DNA of 64,000 nt from assembly GCF_001659985.1 (NCBI RefSeq), contig NZ_LYCS01000001.1, forward strand, positions 768,261 to 832,260, read 5' to 3'. How positions within the stretch are numbered: position 1 is the stretch's first letter; every line of letters starts with the position of its first letter. The stretch is from Oceanobacillus sp. Castelsardo (GTDB taxonomy: Bacteria > Bacillota > Bacilli > Bacillales > Amphibacillaceae). The notes beneath the pieces are model-generated. The model saw only the letters and a program-made list of their open reading frames with translations, was not told the origin of the DNA and ran no database searches. This document shows, piece by piece, positions 26,997 to 35,831 of this stretch. A program made the translations under genes and the position numbers.

Positions 26997-27599
26997 TTAC
27001 TGATACATGATAGGGTATGGTAATTCTTCCAAGTCTGCTTCTTCTCTTCCTGCTTCTAATTGCTTCATTTCTTCATTAGTGGGAGTTGGAAATACGTATT
27101 TCATTAATATGTTAAAGATGTTCCCATAGGGATTTTCCGGATGTATATTTTCCTTCATAAAATTAATCGCTACGGCAATACGCTTATTTAAACGTTCAAC
27201 TTCAGAATTTTTTGGCGTAATTGTTAGAAATTCAAGCAGCATCGGTATATAATCAGCCAATTCTTCACCAACTCTTTCAAAACCAGCTTGATTAATAACT
27301 TTTTGCAATTTAATTAATGCTGCTCCTCTTTTATTGCTATCCCCAAGTTCGTGTGCTGTTAGGTAAAGACCTAGTTTGGATTTCAAGTCAAAAGTTTCTA
27401 CATATAACTCTTGAATTTCTGTTGAATCTAATAGGAGGAGAGGCGCATAAGCCCTTTTCAATTCCTCTTTTAATAACTTTTCTTCAATTGTTTCTTCAAT
27501 TAACTCATCCATTTCCTGGCTTAACTTATAGAATTTCTCTGATGGATACCCCAATAACCTAGAAGCTAATACAAGAATGACACGTTTTTCTTGGTTCAT
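26997..27599 (-). CDS. narJ: Nitrate reductase assembly chaperone NarJ (operon 2)
   Basis: A 200-residue TorD/NarJ chaperone: LASRLLGYPSEKFYKLSQEM at the N-terminus, LYLTAHELGDSNKRGAALIKLQKV and LADYIPMLLEFLTI in the middle. Its ATG overlaps the narH2 stop by 4 bp (ATGA), so translation is coupled. About 25 residues longer than the operon 1 copy. Confidence 0.93.
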   Translation of the reverse strand: MNQEKRVILVLASRLLGYPSEKFYKLSQEMDELIEETIEEKLLKEELKRAYAPLLLLDSTEIQELYVETFDLKSKLGLYLTAHELGDSNKRGAALIKLQKVINQAGFERVGEELADYIPMLLEFLTITPKNSEVERLNKRIAVAINFMKENIHPENPYGNIFNILMKYVFPTPTNEEMKQLEAGREEADLEELPYPIMYQ

Positions 27600-29107
27600 A
27601 ACTTGTCTCTCACCTTCATCATACCGAATTTAGGGTTCATTCCCTCAGGTGGTGCCAATTCCTCGAGACTACAAGTACCTTGTCTATAATATAAATCATC
27701 ATCCATTTCCCTACGTCCAGTTGGAATAACATAGCGCTCATCATATTTTGCAACCCCTAATAGTCTTGCCATTTCTTCAATTTCTTCTGGGGTTGTGTTC
27801 GCCTGTTTCACTAACTCACTTTGTCTAAATTCATCTATTCCTCCAACTGTTTTACCTCTCATATAAACTCTCATGGCAGACAGCTTTAATAGAACTTTAC
27901 GAATTACTTCGGTATCATCAGCTGATAATATAGAAGCTAGATACTCCATTGGAATTCGCATTTGATCCACAGCAGGTATGTACCCATCCGTATTTAATTC
28001 GTCTTCATTTGTGATGTGATTCATAATCGGACTTAGTGGAGGTACATACCAAACCATTGGCATGGTACGATATTCTGGATGAAGTGGTAAAGCAATTTTC
28101 CACTTCATTGCCATTTTGTACACTGGTGACTCTTTAGCGGCTTCCAACCATGCATCAGTAATTCCCGCTTCCCTAGCTTTTTCTTGCACATCTGGATCAA
28201 ATGGATCAAGGAAACAGGAAAGTTGTGCTTCATACAAATCCTGCGGTTCCTCTACTGATGCAGCTTCCTTTACTTTGTCAGCATCATACAATACCACACC
28301 AATATAACGAAGACGACCAACACAAGTCTCGGAACAAATAGTTGGCAAACCCGCCTCTGTTCTTGGATAACAGAAATTACATTTTTCTGCTTTATGGGTA
28401 TTCCAATTATAGTATACCTTGTGATATGGACAACCATTCTGGCAAAAACGCCAACCACGGCAGGCATCATGATCAACAAGGACAATTCCATCTTCGTCAC
28501 GCTTATATAAAGCGCCCGTTGGACAGGATGCAACACAGGATGGATTGAGACAATGTTCGCATATCCGTGGAAGGTACATCATAAAGGTTTTTTCGTATTC
28601 CGTTTTAATATGATCTTGCATTTTCTCTACGTTGGGATCCCTAGCTACGTTTTCACTACCACCAGCTAAATCATCATCCCAATTAGAACCCCATTCTGGT
28701 TTATCTATATATTTACCAGTAATTTGGGACATTGGTCTTGCAACAGGGAGATTTTCCCTCTTAGGACTATGAATTAAATTATCATAGTCATGAGTCCATG
28801 GCTCATAAAATTCTTCTCCCATTTCCGCCATGTTCGGGTTGTAGAAAATATTAGCCAATTTCTTTATTGGGCCACCTGCACGAAGTTTTAATTTACCATT
28901 TCTTAATTCCCAACCACCTTGGTAACGATCTAAATCCTCCCAACGTTTTGGATATCCTACACCTGGACGAGTCTCTACATTATTCCACCACATATATTCC
29001 GTTCCAGGTCGGTTCGTCCATGTGTTTTTACAGGTTACGGAACAGGTATGACACCCAATACATTTGTCAAGATGCATAACCATTGCTACCTGTGCTTTAA
29101 TTCTCAA
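27596..29107 (-). CDS. narH: Nitrate reductase beta subunit NarH (operon 2)
   Basis: About 503 residues with the same four Cys groups as narH1: CIGCHTCSVTC, CEHCLNPSCVASCPTG, CRGWRFCQNGCPY and CNFCYPRT...CSETC. TTG at 29107 after GAAGGAGGT matches the narH1 start; another TTG lies at 29116. Overlaps narG2 by 11 bp and narJ2 by 4 bp. Confidence 0.97.
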   Translation of the reverse strand: MRIKAQVAMVMHLDKCIGCHTCSVTCKNTWTNRPGTEYMWWNNVETRPGVGYPKRWEDLDRYQGGWELRNGKLKLRAGGPIKKLANIFYNPNMAEMGEEFYEPWTHDYDNLIHSPKRENLPVARPMSQITGKYIDKPEWGSNWDDDLAGGSENVARDPNVEKMQDHIKTEYEKTFMMYLPRICEHCLNPSCVASCPTGALYKRDEDGIVLVDHDACRGWRFCQNGCPYHKVYYNWNTHKAEKCNFCYPRTEAGLPTICSETCVGRLRYIGVVLYDADKVKEAASVEEPQDLYEAQLSCFLDPFDPDVQEKAREAGITDAWLEAAKESPVYKMAMKWKIALPLHPEYRTMPMVWYVPPLSPIMNHITNEDELNTDGYIPAVDQMRIPMEYLASILSADDTEVIRKVLLKLSAMRVYMRGKTVGGIDEFRQSELVKQANTTPEEIEEMARLLGVAKYDERYVIPTGRREMDDDLYYRQGTCSLEELAPPEGMNPKFGMMKVRDKL

Positions 29108-32100
29108 GCCAGTCAACCTCCTTCAATGCTCTTACAACAGCCATCGTATCGCGTTGATGACCAGTTGGACCGTAATAATTAAATCCATAACTTAATTGAG
29201 AATATCCACCAATCATATGAGTTGGTTTTAAGGTTATTCTTGTTACACTATTATGCGTTCCTCCACGCTTTTTCGTTACGGCTGTACCAGGAACACCCAT
29301 TGTTCGGTCTTGGGCATGATACATGTAAACCATTCCTCTAGGGATTCGGTAAGTTATTACTGCCCTTGCAGCAATTGCCCCATTTCGGTTATACACTTCA
29401 ATAAAGTCATTGTCACGAACCCCAATCGATGCTGCATCTTTCTCGTTCATCCAAACAACTTGCCAACCTCTAAACAAAGTAGTCATTTGCGTTGTCTCTG
29501 TAAACATGGTGTGAATACCCCATTTTTGGTGTGGGGTTAAATATCTTACGGTTAATGATTTACCATTTTCTTCGACACCTTTTTCATTTTTCATGAATGG
29601 ACCTTTACGAAGTGGTGGCAAGTATAATGGTAATCCCTCACCGAAGTCCAGCATCATTTCGTGATCAAGATAAAAGCTTTGTCTTCCAGTTAATGTGTGC
29701 CATGGTAGTTTATACTCCGTGTTCACAGTAAAAGGATTGTAGCGTCTTCCATCCTTTTCCATCCCGCTCCACATTGGTGTTGAAATAGATGTACGTGGTT
29801 GTACCGTCAAAGATTGTAAAGTGTGATCTTCTTCTTCTCTTTCCCTAGCAATTTCCGTTAGTTTTTGACCTGTTTTTACTTCCAGGGACTTCCAGCCTTC
29901 CACTGCTCGTTTTCCATTTGTCGCACCTGAAGCTAAAAGGATTGCATTGATGGCTTTTTTATCTGAATAAAGATCAGGATTTCCTTTACCGATTCCTTCT
30001 CTTTTCGATACACCAAGCCTATCTTTTAATTCTTCATAAACTTTTTCTCCTGGAATAGTTACCCCTTTCCCACCGTATCCTTTCTTTAGTTCCGGACCTA
30101 TAGTTGTCATTTTTTGATACGTATTTGGAAAGTCTCGGGTAACAACTTGTAAATTTGGCATCGTTTTTCCTGGAATCGCCTCAACTTCTCCTTTACGCCA
30201 GTCTTTAATTTTCCCAAAGGCTTGGGCAATTTCTCCAGGAGAATCATGTCCAAGTGGTCGCATTAATAATTCCTCAGTCTCAGGCAAATGCTCTTTGGCA
30301 AGTTCTGAAAACACCTTGGCAATTTCTCGAAAAGAATCCCAGTCACTCTTTGATTGCCATGGTGGAGAAATAGCTGCATTGAACGGGTGGATAAATGGAT
30401 GCAAATCCGTACTGCTGATATCAAACTTTTCATACCATGTGGCAGCAGGTAAGACAATATCAGAGAATAATCCAGAACTTGTCATTCGAAAATCAATACT
30501 AACAAATAGATCTGTTTTTCCTTCTGGAGACTCTTCTGATACATTTACCGTTTCTGGTTGCCAAGAATTCTTAGTATCGGTCAAGACGTGTCCTTCTCCA
30601 CCAATTAAGTGTTTAGCAAAGTATTCATGACCTTTCCCACTATCACCAAGAAGGTTTGATCTCCAATTAAAAAACACTCTTGGGAAATTCCGTGGATCAT
30701 TCGGATTTTCAATAGCCCAATCAATTTCTCCAGACTTTATTTTCTTTACAACATGATCAATAATTTCTTTTTCATCCTTTGCACCTTGTTCCCTAGCTTC
30801 CTTTACAATATCAATGGAATTTTGTGAGAACTGTGGAAAGGATGGGAGCCAACCAAGTCTTGCGGATAATGCATTCACATCTGCTGGATGCATATTATTG
30901 TATTTTCCGCTCCAAGTTGTGTTTTCTTTATTAATTTCTGTTTCATAACGGAACTGTTCCGTGGCAAAGTAGAAAAAGGATGTCCCATTTTGGAGTCTTG
31001 CTGCATTTCCCCAGTCACTAGCAAAAGAGACCACATTCCAACCTTCAACCGGACGTACTTTTTCCTGACCTACATAATGGGCCCAGCCCCCACCATTTAC
31101 TCCTTGTGAGCCTGTTAGCATAATGAGGTTTAGAATAGAACGGTAAATCTGATCACTATGGTACCAATGATTTGTTCCACCACCCATTGCGATCATTGAC
31201 TTTCCTTTTGTACGTTCGGCATTATCTGCAAATTCTTTTGCAATTTGGATAACATGGTTTCGATTCACACCTGTAATACTTTCCTGCCATGCTGGTGTAT
31301 ATGGCTTTTCATCATTATAGTCTATCGGATAGTCACCCGGTAAATTTCGATCAACACCTACATGTGCCATCATTAAATCATAGATGGTTGTAACCTTAAG
31401 CTTGTTTCCAATACGGTCTGTTATATTTTTTATTGGTACCCCTCTTTTAACGGTACCGCCATCTTCCTCAGCAAAATATGGAAATGTTACTTCTAGTACT
31501 TCATCAGATGAATCAATAAAACTCAATTTTGGATCAATTACAGTGCCATTTTCTTTCTCTAGCTCTAGATTCCACTGATTTCCATCATCCCATCGGAAGC
31601 CTTGACTACCATTAGGAACTTCAAATTCATTTGTCTGTTCATCCCAAACAACCGTCTTCCATTCACCAAGTTTATGAGAATCATTGATATCGGATGCTCT
31701 AAGGAATCGTTCTGTTCGGTATTCCTCACCATGCTCTCTTAAGATGACAAGAAATGGAAGGTCAGTAAAACGCTTAACGTAATCAATGAAATATGGGGTC
31801 TTTTTATTTACATAAAATTCTTTTAAAATGACATGTGTCATTGCCATTGCAAGAGCCCCATCCGTTCCAGCTCTTGCTGGGAGCCATACATCAGCAAACT
31901 TATCAGAATCAGCATAGTCAGGACTAACACCCACAATTTTCGTCCCATTGTATCGCGCTTCCACCATAAAATGTGCATCTGGTGTACGTGTTTGTGGTAA
32001 ATTTGTCCCCCAAATAATAAAATATTTGGAATTGTACCAATCAGCACTTTCTGGTACATCTGTTTGGTCTCCCCATACTTGTGGAGAAGCAGGAGGTAGA

Positions 32101-32774
32101 TCGGCATACCAGTCATAGAAACTGATAATGGTTGCTCCAATTAACGAAAGAAATCGAGCACCACCAGCATAACTTACCATTGACATTGCTGGAATTGGAC
32201 TAAATCCCGCAACACGATCTGGACCATATTTTTTGATGGTATAAATAATAGAGCTTGCAATAATTTCGCAAACCTCTCTCCAATCAGTACGTACAAACCC
32301 ACCTTTACCACGCGCTTTTACAATTTGTTTTCTTTTCTCAGGGTCACTTTGAATGTTTTCCCATGCTTTTACAGGGTTGTGACCTTGGTCTTTTTCTGCC
32401 CGCCATAACTTATAAAGGTCTCCACGAATATATGGAAATTTTACTCTTGCTGGACTATATGTATACCAAGAGAAGCTCGCACCCCTTGGACAGCCACGTG
32501 GTTCATACTCAGGAAAGTCATCCCCTGTTGACGGATAATCTGTTTGCTGTGTTTCCGAGGTAATAATTCCGTCCTTCACATAGATCTTCCAGCTACATGA
32601 ACCAGTACAGTTTACTCCATGAGTGGAACGTACAATCTTATCGTGAGCCCATCTCCTACGATAAAGCGCTTCTGAATCCCTTGACCGCGGGCTTTCTTCC
32701 GTCCAACCATCATTGATTTTGTTTCCACGTTTAATATACTTGAAATGTTCTAGCAACTTATTTTTCCTCGCCAT
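29097..32774 (-). CDS. narG: Respiratory nitrate reductase alpha subunit NarG (operon 2)
   Basis: A 1225-residue paralogue of the 19285-22968 gene. It has STHGVNCTGSCSWKIYVKDG and RGCPRGASFSW for the FS0 cluster, PESADWYNSKYFIIWGTN around the molybdenum ligand, and HNSVTRITLKPTHMIGGYSQLSYG near the end. ATG preceded by GGAGGAGGGTATTCTA. Its start overlaps the preceding unknown 96-residue gene by 17 bp, unlike narG1, which is first in its operon. Confidence 0.97.
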   Translation of the reverse strand: MARKNKLLEHFKYIKRGNKINDGWTEESPRSRDSEALYRRRWAHDKIVRSTHGVNCTGSCSWKIYVKDGIITSETQQTDYPSTGDDFPEYEPRGCPRGASFSWYTYSPARVKFPYIRGDLYKLWRAEKDQGHNPVKAWENIQSDPEKRKQIVKARGKGGFVRTDWREVCEIIASSIIYTIKKYGPDRVAGFSPIPAMSMVSYAGGARFLSLIGATIISFYDWYADLPPASPQVWGDQTDVPESADWYNSKYFIIWGTNLPQTRTPDAHFMVEARYNGTKIVGVSPDYADSDKFADVWLPARAGTDGALAMAMTHVILKEFYVNKKTPYFIDYVKRFTDLPFLVILREHGEEYRTERFLRASDINDSHKLGEWKTVVWDEQTNEFEVPNGSQGFRWDDGNQWNLELEKENGTVIDPKLSFIDSSDEVLEVTFPYFAEEDGGTVKRGVPIKNITDRIGNKLKVTTIYDLMMAHVGVDRNLPGDYPIDYNDEKPYTPAWQESITGVNRNHVIQIAKEFADNAERTKGKSMIAMGGGTNHWYHSDQIYRSILNLIMLTGSQGVNGGGWAHYVGQEKVRPVEGWNVVSFASDWGNAARLQNGTSFFYFATEQFRYETEINKENTTWSGKYNNMHPADVNALSARLGWLPSFPQFSQNSIDIVKEAREQGAKDEKEIIDHVVKKIKSGEIDWAIENPNDPRNFPRVFFNWRSNLLGDSGKGHEYFAKHLIGGEGHVLTDTKNSWQPETVNVSEESPEGKTDLFVSIDFRMTSSGLFSDIVLPAATWYEKFDISSTDLHPFIHPFNAAISPPWQSKSDWDSFREIAKVFSELAKEHLPETEELLMRPLGHDSPGEIAQAFGKIKDWRKGEVEAIPGKTMPNLQVVTRDFPNTYQKMTTIGPELKKGYGGKGVTIPGEKVYEELKDRLGVSKREGIGKGNPDLYSDKKAINAILLASGATNGKRAVEGWKSLEVKTGQKLTEIAREREEEDHTLQSLTVQPRTSISTPMWSGMEKDGRRYNPFTVNTEYKLPWHTLTGRQSFYLDHEMMLDFGEGLPLYLPPLRKGPFMKNEKGVEENGKSLTVRYLTPHQKWGIHTMFTETTQMTTLFRGWQVVWMNEKDAASIGVRDNDFIEVYNRNGAIAARAVITYRIPRGMVYMYHAQDRTMGVPGTAVTKKRGGTHNSVTRITLKPTHMIGGYSQLSYGFNYYGPTGHQRDTMAVVRALKEVDWLEN

Positions 32775-33048
32775 TAGAATACCCTCCTCCTAGCATGGAT
32801 TCAATTGGATTGAAACGTTCTCCAACCATTCGGAAAGTCCCTTCTCCCGCTTCCATTTCTTCTAGAAAAATTCTTAAAGTTGGTGCATTTGCAGCAACTA
32901 ATATTAAACGTTCTACTGTGTTTAAGTCATCGATATTGTAAATGGTTTCAACTATACCAGGAGCTATATCGCCAAACCGCATTCGTAATACTTGCAATAA
33001 ATCTTCTCGATCCTGGACAAAATCAGCTTGATTTTCGAATAAAAACAA
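32758..33048 (-). CDS. Unknown 96-aa protein translationally coupled to narG2
   Basis: TTG start after AAGGAGGAGAAGA. A soluble acidic protein; VLRMRFGDIAPGIVETIYNIDDLNTVERLILVAANAPTLRIFLEEME (read in parts: RFGDIAPGIVETI, LNTVERLILVAANA) resembles the short helical C-terminal module seen in DUF4351/Rpn-type proteins, but I cannot assign a family firmly. It ends 17 bp inside narG2, so the two are coupled. An accessory or regulatory role in making NarG2 is inferred. Confidence 0.65.
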   Translation of the reverse strand: MFLFENQADFVQDREDLLQVLRMRFGDIAPGIVETIYNIDDLNTVERLILVAANAPTLRIFLEEMEAGEGTFRMVGERFNPIESMLGGGYSNGEEK

Positions 33049-33100
33049 ATCTTCTCCTCCTTCTATACGGAGCCTCTGATAATTTTAATCAAATTAAAAA

Positions 33101-33421
33101 TTAAGGTGTCATTTTATTAAAATAGTCATCAATCATCACTTGCTTACACGCTTCCCCAACCTCTTCCACGAATGTTTCTAGAACTTTTCCATCTTCTAAC
33201 ATTTCATTCGTCAAAAACTGATCTTTTTCATTGTTGTAATGTTCACCGTATCTTAAGAAAATATGAACCCCATCATCTTTTTTTATTGCACCTGCTTGAA
33301 GATCGTAGGAATGAATATGGTATCTTTTTTCTAATTCAGATGTAATATATCGATAGAGTTTAGGGGAAACCGATATTAATGAACGTAATTGATTTTTACT
33401 TTCTTTCGTTTGATTACTCAA
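33101..33421 (-). CDS. Unknown 106-aa protein in nar operon 2
   Basis: TTG start five bases after AAGAGGTGA; a GTG at 33430 lies inside that site. The protein is soluble and charged, with segments SPKLYRYITSELEKRYHIHSYD and VETFVEEVGEACKQVMIDDYF-like helices. No family recognised. It lies 19 bp after the hemerythrin-like gene and 52 bp before the 96-residue gene, so it is probably part of the same operon. Confidence 0.6.
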   Translation of the reverse strand: MSNQTKESKNQLRSLISVSPKLYRYITSELEKRYHIHSYDLQAGAIKKDDGVHIFLRYGEHYNNEKDQFLTNEMLEDGKVLETFVEEVGEACKQVMIDDYFNKMTP

Positions 33422-33440
33422 AACTATCACCTCTTATAGC

Positions 33441-33857
33441 CTAATGGTGGGGTAATATTCTTTCTTCTTCTTGATTATGAAAGGCATCGACATGTACTAA
33501 AGTGTGGAGCATTTCCAAGACACCCCGATTAAATCCGTCCGTTTCAAGTGATTGTTTAATTTCTTTAACTATATATCGTAATATGTCATGATCTCTAGTT
33601 AACGCAATAACTTCATCTTTTAATTCTGGAGATTCCTCTACAAGCTCTTTATATAACCCTTCTTCTTCCGCATCAGCATGACGTAATGTTCTTGTCTCCC
33701 AATGCTCAACAGCTATATACGCAATTTCTAAAGCCTTGTCCATTTGATTATCGTTTACTAATTTACCAAGGATTCCATTGAGCTCCCTTGCTTCTTCTAA
33801 AGCAGCATCATGTATAGCGGAATGACTATCAACATGCTTTAATCCCTTACCTGACAT
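33441..33857 (-). CDS. Hemerythrin-like (HHE) domain protein, first gene of nar operon 2
   Basis: About 138 residues, four-helix HHE cation-binding domain: HSAIHDAALEEARELNGIL, VEHWETRTLRHADAEEEGLY, LTRDHDILRYIVKEI and VHVDAFHNQEEERILPHH supply the His/Glu ligands of a diiron site. ATG at 33857 after AAAGGAGGGAAGCGT is the start; the frame extends further but without a better site. Such proteins bind oxygen or NO or take part in iron-sulfur repair. Position ahead of narG2 suggests sensing or removing NO/O2; inference. Confidence 0.85.
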   Translation of the reverse strand: MSGKGLKHVDSHSAIHDAALEEARELNGILGKLVNDNQMDKALEIAYIAVEHWETRTLRHADAEEEGLYKELVEESPELKDEVIALTRDHDILRYIVKEIKQSLETDGFNRGVLEMLHTLVHVDAFHNQEEERILPHH

Positions 33858-33998
33858 ACGCTTCCCTCCTTTTAGGCTAAACACGTAAATGATATACATA
33901 ATCCATTATGAGTTTCCTTTTCCTTTTTTATACAAAAAAAGGAGTTAATTCTGACGTGCTTATTAGAAAAGACATTTATCGATAAATTTTTCTATATT

Positions 33999-34012
33999 TG
34001 GGTATATTCCCC
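33999..34012. promoter_or_regulatory. GGG-N6-CCC inverted repeat upstream of nar operon 2
   Basis: TTTGGGTATATTCCCCGAA contains a GGG/CCC inverted repeat 140 bp before the hemerythrin-like gene. No FNR box is visible in the 273-bp gap, so this is the best operator candidate, but its regulator is unknown. Confidence 0.3.
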
Positions 34013-34065
34013 GAATTTTAAATTATAATCATAGATTTTGAGCGCTTTATTTATGTAATCAAAAA

Positions 34066-34097
34066 ATACGGCTTAACATCCATGTGTTAAGCCGTAT
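34066..34097. terminator. Terminator after the radical SAM gene
   Basis: Perfect 13-bp stem ATACGGCTTAACA/TGTTAAGCCGTAT with a 6-base loop, an A run before it (T run on the minus strand) and TTTT after. It separates the DUF2249/radical SAM transcript from nar operon 2. Confidence 0.9.
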
Positions 34098-34130
34098 TTT
34101 CATCTTCCTCATGCCATTGCCTTTTTCCAT

Positions 34131-35264
34131 TTATGATTTTATTGTTTTATTTTTCTGACGCATTGCTTTAGGTATATAAACACAGTACGGTTCACTTTCC
34201 ATATAATCCCCTGTTACATTATATGCTCTAGATCTTGAACCACCACAAACATCCCTGAATTCACAAACCCCACATTTCCCTTTATATTTATCTGGATTAC
34301 GGAGATTTTTAAATACTTCAGATTCTCTATAAATTTTTGGCAACGGATTAACGCGAACGTTTCCCGCTTTAATTGGCAATAATCCACTAGGGTATACATC
34401 ACCAGTATGAGAAATAAACACAAATCCATTCCCATCATTTACTCCTTTAGGTGCACGGCCAAGCCCATCAATTTGTCCAGTTTTCCCCTGATTAATAGCA
34501 TCTTCATAAAAAATGTGTTCTTTATCACTCATTCCTTTATGTTCACGCATTTTTTGTTGGATAACTACCCTTCTATAATGTTGACCAGCAGTTGTTTTAA
34601 TATCGAATGGAACTCGTTTGGATAATTGATATAACCATCTAAACACTTTTTCATGTTCTGCAGGAGATATCATATCAGATTCTTTCCCTCTACCTGTTGG
34701 AACTAGGAAAAACACACTCCATAGCACACAGTTTAAGTTCTCTACCATTTCCGCCATTTCATCTAAATAATCATAATTATATTTAGAAATAACCGTATTA
34801 ATTTGTAAAGGCATCTCTAGTTCATGCAAGTATTGGATCGCCTTCATTGTTAGATCAAATGATCCTTCTGTTCCACGAAAATGGTCATGAACCTCTTTAC
34901 AATGTCCATCAATACTGAATGCCCATCTAGCAAGACCTATATCTTTCGCTTTCTTCATTGCCTCTTTAGTTACATTTGGTGTTGCAGAAGGAGTCATGGA
35001 AACACGTACACCTTTTTTAATCGCATATTCTGCAATTTCAAAAACATCTGGTCGTTCTAGTGGATCTCCCCCAGTGAACACAAGCATAGGATTATCCATT
35101 TCATAGATTTCATCGATTAATTTTTTTCCTTCATCAAATGTTAATTCCAGTGGATGTCTATGATGCTGAGCTTCTGCACGGCAATGTAAGCAATGTAACG
35201 CACATGCACGTGTTAATTCCCAAATTACAATAAATGGATTTTGATTATAATCTTTATTAAACAT
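34131..35264 (-). CDS. Radical SAM/SPASM protein
   Basis: About 377 residues. The SAM cluster motif CALHCLHC holds Cys21, Cys25 and Cys28, followed by LVFTGGDPLERPD. The C-terminal SPASM-like region has CGVCEFRDVCGGSRSRAYN and ESEPYCVY. It resembles the Bacillus radical SAM/SPASM group related to heme d1/AhbC-type enzymes. ATG at 35264 is preferred over the GTG at 35273, which lies in the ribosome binding site. It follows a DUF2249 gene and is next to nar operon 2; the reaction is unknown, with porphyrin or peptide modification as possibilities. Confidence 0.85.
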   Translation of the reverse strand: MFNKDYNQNPFIVIWELTRACALHCLHCRAEAQHHRHPLELTFDEGKKLIDEIYEMDNPMLVFTGGDPLERPDVFEIAEYAIKKGVRVSMTPSATPNVTKEAMKKAKDIGLARWAFSIDGHCKEVHDHFRGTEGSFDLTMKAIQYLHELEMPLQINTVISKYNYDYLDEMAEMVENLNCVLWSVFFLVPTGRGKESDMISPAEHEKVFRWLYQLSKRVPFDIKTTAGQHYRRVVIQQKMREHKGMSDKEHIFYEDAINQGKTGQIDGLGRAPKGVNDGNGFVFISHTGDVYPSGLLPIKAGNVRVNPLPKIYRESEVFKNLRNPDKYKGKCGVCEFRDVCGGSRSRAYNVTGDYMESEPYCVYIPKAMRQKNKTIKS

Positions 35265-35337
35265 AATTTTCACCCTCCACCATTACTTAACTATGTACCG
35301 GAATAAGCCCTTGACTTACTCAAGGACTTATTAGTCG

Positions 35338-35577
35338 TTATTTTTTCTTAATTTCTACTTGCCACAAGTTAGGGCCTTCTTCTATATACTCCCAACCAAA
35401 TTGATTTTCTCTTTCGATTAAAAATTGATAATATAACGGTTTCGGATCGTGATCATTGGAAAGATGCATCATTTCACCGGATTTTAACTGGTCAAAAGCT
35501 TCGAATATTCTTGGATGTCGAATTCTAGACTCTATATCTGGTGCATGAAGTTTAATGGAATAGTTTTTTTCACTCAT
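35338..35577 (-). CDS. DUF2249 domain protein, 79 aa
   Basis: A small TusA-like protein whose core matches DUF2249: RHPRIFEAFDQLKSGEMMHLSNDHDPKPLYYQF followed by GWEYIEEGPNLWQVEI (given in two parts). DUF2249 proteins often accompany hemerythrins, nitrite/NO metabolism and denitrification genes. ATG after GGAGGAAATCAC. First gene of a two-gene unit with the radical SAM protein, transcribed from the FNR-box-containing region at 35672-35763. Confidence 0.85.
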   Translation of the reverse strand: MSEKNYSIKLHAPDIESRIRHPRIFEAFDQLKSGEMMHLSNDHDPKPLYYQFLIERENQFGWEYIEEGPNLWQVEIKKK

Positions 35578-35671
35578 GTGATTTCCTCCAATTCTTTACG
35601 TAATCATTCTGTGCTAATGTTTTATTTAGGAACAACTAAATTTTTAAATTATGTAATCCTCCTGTATATTT

Positions 35672-35714
35672 AGAATACATTACAATTAACCTATGCATTG
35701 TGACAGGACGCACT
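35672..35714 (-). promoter_or_regulatory. Possible FNR-type promoter for DUF2249/radical SAM
   Basis: TGTGACAGGACGCACT (35699-35714) is a degenerate FNR box; TATTCT at 35672-35677 on the minus strand has the 32-bp centre spacing. A better box, TGTGATTTTACTCACG (35722-35737), lies next to it and could be used by either direction. Confidence 0.45.
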
Positions 35715-35747
35715 TATTAACTGTGATTTTACTCACGATGAACAAAC

Positions 35748-35790
35748 AATGATATTTCTCACATCTTACGAATCATTTTCATGATAGGAT
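35748..35790 (+). promoter_or_regulatory. Possible FNR-type promoter for the second Crp/Fnr gene
   Basis: AATGATATTTCTCACA (35748-35763) with TAGGAT at 35785-35790 in the same 32-bp geometry; both elements are weak. Together with the boxes at 35699 and 35722 it makes three box-like sequences in 65 bp. Confidence 0.35.
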
Positions 35791-35831
35791 ATTATTAAAT
35801 ACGTAATTTGGACATAGAAAGGTGGATAGAA

